Of a stretch of DNA of 17,219 bases, positions 14,930 to 17,219 are shown one piece after another. The DNA is taken from contig CAZAXX010000054.1 in NCBI GenBank assembly GCA_964489265.1, positions 1-17,219 on the forward strand. The letters run 5' to 3'. Origin of the DNA: CAYRUP01 sp964489265. Lineage in GTDB: Bacteria > Pseudomonadota > Gammaproteobacteria > DSM-16500. The position numbers were made by a program, and so were the translations under genes. A model generated the notes under the pieces. That model saw nothing but the letters and a program-made list of their open reading frames with translations, made no database searches and was not told the DNA's origin. Positions within the stretch are counted from its first letter, which is position 1. Each line of letters begins with the position of its first letter.

Positions 14930-16001
14930 GACGGTATTTAACCAACACTGCATGCGGCCAGAATCGACCTGTATCGTTAGAACGCTGTTCGCTCCATTTT
15001 ACTCCATGAATATCAGGTGAACCAAAAAGTCGAGCCATATAACTTTTCAAATAAGCTTTATAATTCACTTTAACGCCGCGCTGGATAACAGGTTTAATGA
15101 AATTATCTTCAAGATATTCCCTCATTTTGCGGTCATTTGATGCAGAGAAGTGAGGGCGAATTTCATCTGCCCGAAGATGTAAGGTATGATCGAAACGCCA
15201 GGATTTGAAATTAGAAAATAATTCGATGGGTGATACATTTGAAATTTTTTGATTACTAAGCAATTCGGCTTGAATTTTTGTTACTTCTGCTTGTAGCTCC
15301 AGTGTTTGATTATAAATATTAATAGCATTTTTATCATCGTGTAGCTCGATATGCGCTTCCCAAAGCTTGATAAAATTATCAACCCAATCAACTGGACCAT
15401 GAGCAACGATTTTCAAACGAGCTTGATCGGCTTCCTTCGCTTCCAGGTTCTCGACAAAATTATGCCACGAATGTGCAATACGTCGTTTGTGTGCGTTAAT
15501 AGTAGCGACTAATTTTTCATGTTGTTCAATACGACGTTTAGCACTGTAGGAGAGTGTTACGCCCTGGCAAGTACGATCTTTTAATTGAAATTCCGGGTGC
15601 ATTTGAGCATAACCCATCGAAGGATTCATTAAATCCGTCAACCGCTCCGCGAAGCGAATTTCTTTTAGCGTCGTAAGAGCTTCATGAATTTCCGCACTCG
15701 ATGTGGGGCCGCCATGATACATAAGACTCAAACCTGAGATACACTCGGGTATTGAAGCTCTCGTTTTTTCATACAGTTCGAGAAGATCTGAAAATTGTGA
15801 GGCTGTAAGAAAAAGAGTGGCTTTGGCAGGATCGCTGGCAAAACGTTTACGTCCAATCCAGTCAGCCGCATCTTCAAGATCCGTTGGTATCGACGGAATT
15901 TCAGAAGCAGCCTGAATAATTAACTCGACATTTTCTTCTCTCTCGATGAGAACAGCGATATTAGTTATTTCTTCAGTCCTGGCATCAATGTAACCTGGCA
16001 T
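14922..16001 (-). CDS. Orphan protein with MYHGGP/DRTCxG signature (paralogue B, 359 aa)
   Basis: No family recognised, but clearly a diverged paralogue of the C-terminal 260 residues of its convergent neighbour. Shared blocks in order: strand ITNIAVLIE (12-20), DWIGRKR (47-53), LSLMYHGGPT (91-100), FQLKDRTCQGVTL (138-150), DHTL (271-274), QRGVKVNYKAYLKSY (307-321) and HAV (350-352). His96 and Cys145 are the conserved pair, 49 residues apart. Between the Cys block and DHTL it has a longer helical, coiled-coil-like insert (about 155-255) than the neighbour. It lacks the acidic tail and N-terminal 290 residues of the neighbour. No signal peptide or membrane helix is visible. Arg codons are mostly CGN, as in the core genes. 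The start at 16001 has a modest purine-rich AGAGA upstream. It ends within the neighbour's last codons. Confidence 0.85.
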   Translation of the reverse strand: MPGYIDARTEEITNIAVLIEREENVELIIQAASEIPSIPTDLEDAADWIGRKRFASDPAKATLFLTASQFSDLLELYEKTRASIPECISGLSLMYHGGPTSSAEIHEALTTLKEIRFAERLTDLMNPSMGYAQMHPEFQLKDRTCQGVTLSYSAKRRIEQHEKLVATINAHKRRIAHSWHNFVENLEAKEADQARLKIVAHGPVDWVDNFIKLWEAHIELHDDKNAINIYNQTLELQAEVTKIQAELLSNQKISNVSPIELFSNFKSWRFDHTLHLRADEIRPHFSASNDRKMREYLEDNFIKPVIQRGVKVNYKAYLKSYMARLFGSPDIHGVKWSEQRSNDTGRFWPHAVLVKYRPT

Positions 16002-16113
16002 TGCATTTCTCTGTGATGTGTTTTATCCAATTTAGGGTCAAATTATCATAAAATGAACAACAAAGCCACGGGATAATTAGCACCTTGCTTTCCAGGCATT
16101 GAAGTTCTTTTAA

Positions 16114-16131
16114 ATATGAATATTTTCATAT
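16114..16131. promoter_or_regulatory. Perfect AT-rich dyad in divergent intergenic region
   Basis: ATATGAA (16114-16120) and TTCATAT (16125-16131) are a perfect inverted repeat around TATT. It lies in the 209 bases between the divergent 359-residue and 149-residue genes, upstream of the candidate plus-strand promoter. It could be an operator or just a product of AT-rich sequence. Confidence 0.3.
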
Positions 16132-16164
16132 AATTGACTGCATTCAAATAAATATTTTTTCAGC

Positions 16165-16173
16165 TGTTATACT
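16165..16173 (+). promoter_or_regulatory. Extended -10 promoter for the 149-residue gene
   Basis: TG (16165-16166), one base, then TATACT (16168-16173), five of six matches to consensus. No convincing -35 box sits 16-18 bases upstream. The leader would be about 30 bases, containing AGGAGA (16200-16205) 5 bases before the ATG. The same extended -10 arrangement precedes the 557-residue gene. Confidence 0.45.
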
Positions 16174-16210
16174 TATATTAAGCAAGATTTCAACCTGTTA
16201 GGAGAAATCT

Positions 16211-16660
16211 ATGGCTACCATATCAGAAGAGCATCTTCGCTGGCTGCTTGGTGAACTGCAAAGTATAAAAGATAAGTTGCCTGTGAATACTGAATTGGCA
16301 AATGGCATTGGCAATTTGATCAATCGTTTTAATCTAGAATCTACCAGTGAAAATATGGCGACGCCTGAGAAAAAATTTTTCCGAATGATGGAAGGTATTG
16401 CAGCAATTTGGAAAAACGCACAAGGTAAAGATAAGTTTAAATTCGGTGATCTATTAATAAAAGTTGCCAATCTTGATATTCAAGAATCTTATCCGAATGA
16501 TCTGCGCCAAATATTAAGTACTGCGAAAGCGACGGCAGCAAATTCAGCTCATTTTGCGCTGGGTACTTCACGCAATACGTTTTTTGCGAGTCCGAAATCA
16601 TCTGTAGTGAACTCCGAACAAAAACAAACTGCAACGCCTGTTAGTCGTAAAAATCCTTAA
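16211..16660 (+). CDS. Orphan helical protein (149 aa)
   Basis: I do not recognise this protein. Residues 1-42 are predicted helical (EEHLRWLLGELQSIKDKL, then GIGNLINRFNL). A second helical block (about 52-110) contains FFRMMEGIAAIWKNAQG and DLLIKVANLDI. The last 35-40 residues are Ser/Thr/Asn/Lys-rich and probably disordered. There is no signal peptide, membrane helix or recognisable motif. Strong AGGAGA spacing and an extended -10 upstream suggest it is expressed. It is divergent from the 359-residue gene and converges on the next orphan. The globular part plus flexible C-terminal tail would fit a type IV secretion substrate, but that is speculation from shape alone. Confidence 0.65.
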   Translation: MATISEEHLRWLLGELQSIKDKLPVNTELANGIGNLINRFNLESTSENMATPEKKFFRMMEGIAAIWKNAQGKDKFKFGDLLIKVANLDIQESYPNDLRQILSTAKATAANSAHFALGTSRNTFFASPKSSVVNSEQKQTATPVSRKNP

Positions 16661-16668
16661 TAAATTTT

Positions 16669-16696
16669 AAAAAAAAAGACCGACTACTGTCGGTCT
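16669..16696 (-). terminator. Intrinsic terminator of the orphan gene at the right edge
   Basis: AGACCGAC (16677-16684) and GTCGGTCT (16689-16696) form a perfect 8-bp stem with a 4-base loop. On the minus strand it is followed by eight Ts (16676-16669), a textbook intrinsic terminator about 20 bases past the stop at 16716. The plus strand has no T-run after the stem, so it serves the minus-strand gene best. Confidence 0.88.
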
Positions 16697-16715
16697 CAAA
16701 AATCCACAATTCTTA

Positions 16716-17219
16716 TTATGACATTGACAATGTTGCTGGTGCAGGTTTTCCTTCATCCGAATCAAGCGATAGTATATTACTTATAATCGCTTGATTCGTC
16801 GCAATTTTCGCCTTCTCCATCTCAGCCAATTTTATTTCATTTTTTTGGATAGCTTCTTGAGTCGGGAACATTCTTTCGCTTAATTTTTCTTCTTGCTCGT
16901 AGTCTACAAAAACAATGTCTATAGTTTTAGTAGCTTTGGTACATGGAAAAAGCTTCTTAAATATTCGTGAACAAGAGTTGGCTGCTTTTACTTGATGACT
17001 AAGAGAAAAGTTCTCAGGTAAATTGTTTTCAGTAAAAGAAACTTGAGGGTAAACAATTCTGCCCCTCTTCTCCCCTCCATTTGCAATTACGCGCTCCAGT
17101 TCTTCTTCTGCCCGTTTTTGTCGCATTATTGCATCTTGAGAAGAAGAGGAGATGAGAAGGGGGTGCTCCAGTTCTGAAGAAGAACTGCGGCTAAATTTTG
17201 ATTTTAAATAACTTATTAT
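16716..17219 (-). CDS. Orphan protein, N-terminus beyond the window
   Basis: The frame is open from the right edge (17219) to the stop at 16716, giving at least 167 residues. The ATG at 17126 is internal to the open frame and has no clear ribosome site, so the true start may lie outside. The visible N-terminal part is Ser-rich (SYLKSKFSRSSSSELE, then ISSSSQD) and is followed by a charged helix RQKRAEEELERVI. The middle has a short strand-like TIDIVFVDY. A helical stretch near AIQKNEIKLAEMEKAKIATNQAI leads to a short acidic/Pro tail. No family recognised. A perfect 13-bp inverted repeat lies in its 3' part and a strong terminator follows. Its length and domain count cannot be judged from this end. 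Confidence 0.65.
   Translation of the reverse strand: MISYLKSKFSRSSSSELEHPLLISSSSQDAIMRQKRAEEELERVIANGGEKRGRIVYPQVSFTENNLPENFSLSHQVKAANSCSRIFKKLFPCTKATKTIDIVFVDYEQEEKLSERMFPTQEAIQKNEIKLAEMEKAKIATNQAIISNILSLDSDEGKPAPATLSMS
16758..16798. repeat. Perfect 13-bp inverted repeat inside coding sequence
   Basis: CGAATCAAGCGAT (16758-16770) and ATCGCTTGATTCG (16786-16798) are exact reverse complements around a 15-base AT-rich loop. The element lies wholly within the 3' part of the orphan gene, encoding roughly TNQAIISNILSLDS. It is too long to be expected by chance and is separate from the terminator 60 bases further on. Confidence 0.85.

Noticed and set aside
16134..16139. TTGACT as a -35 box upstream of the 149-residue gene
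   Set aside because: No -10 box lies 15-19 bases downstream; the nearest good one (TATACT, 16168) is 28 bases away and has its own extended -10.
17169..17187. CAGTTCT/AGAACTG inverted repeat at the right edge
   Set aside because: Seven-base arms within Ser-codon-rich coding sequence; explained by repeated TCT/TCA codons.
1..17219. tRNA, rRNA, CRISPR array, transposase or integrase
   Set aside because: No cloverleaf, rRNA segment, regularly spaced repeat, or recombinase motif was seen on either strand, by eye.

Overview
The window looks like chromosomal DNA of an AT-rich gammaproteobacterium. The evidence is a hemC-hemD-hemX-hemY cluster, a UbiK-ParE-ParC neighbourhood and E. coli-like versions of GuaC, RsmB, Fmt, ParE and ParC. 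A host-associated member of the Legionellales (Coxiella/Legionella side) would fit the orphan proteins on the right, but that placement is inference; no rRNA or other decisive marker is present.

Left half (1-7198, minus strand) is core metabolism and translation. Reading leftward from 7198: hemC, hemD, hemX and hemY (tetrapyrrole synthesis and its membrane-associated partners), a GC-rich hairpin with a T-run, then fmt (initiator tRNA formylation, TTG start), rsmB (16S rRNA m5C methylation) and a truncated guaC (GMP to IMP). The genes are packed with gaps of a few bases or overlaps, so hemCDXY and fmt-rsmB-guaC are probably two transcription units separated by the hairpin.

Middle (7280-12335, plus strand) diverges from hemC across an 81-bp promoter region. 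It holds a spermidine-synthase-derived protein that has lost its cofactor and catalytic motifs, then ubiK (ubiquinone biosynthesis factor), parE and parC (topoisomerase IV). ParC has Met at the position of the quinolone hotspot Ser80.

Right part (12336-17219) changes character. No gene there is recognisable as a core family. It starts with a 97-residue orphan, a cluster of hairpins and a second, slightly diverged copy of the last 60 codons of parC. This looks like the scar of an insertion or recombination at the parC 3' end. Then come two convergent genes (557 and 359 residues) whose last codons overlap by 8 bp and whose proteins are divergent paralogues. They share a His motif (MYHGGP) and a Cys motif (DRTCxG) about 50 residues apart, plus a common C-terminal domain. 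I know no family with this signature; the His/Cys arrangement recalls caspase-like (clan CD) peptidases, which is a hypothesis. A 149-residue orphan and the 3' part of another orphan gene, with a perfect 13-bp inverted repeat inside its coding sequence, finish the window.

The best candidate for something undescribed is the convergent paralogue pair and its accessory island next to the duplicated parC tail.
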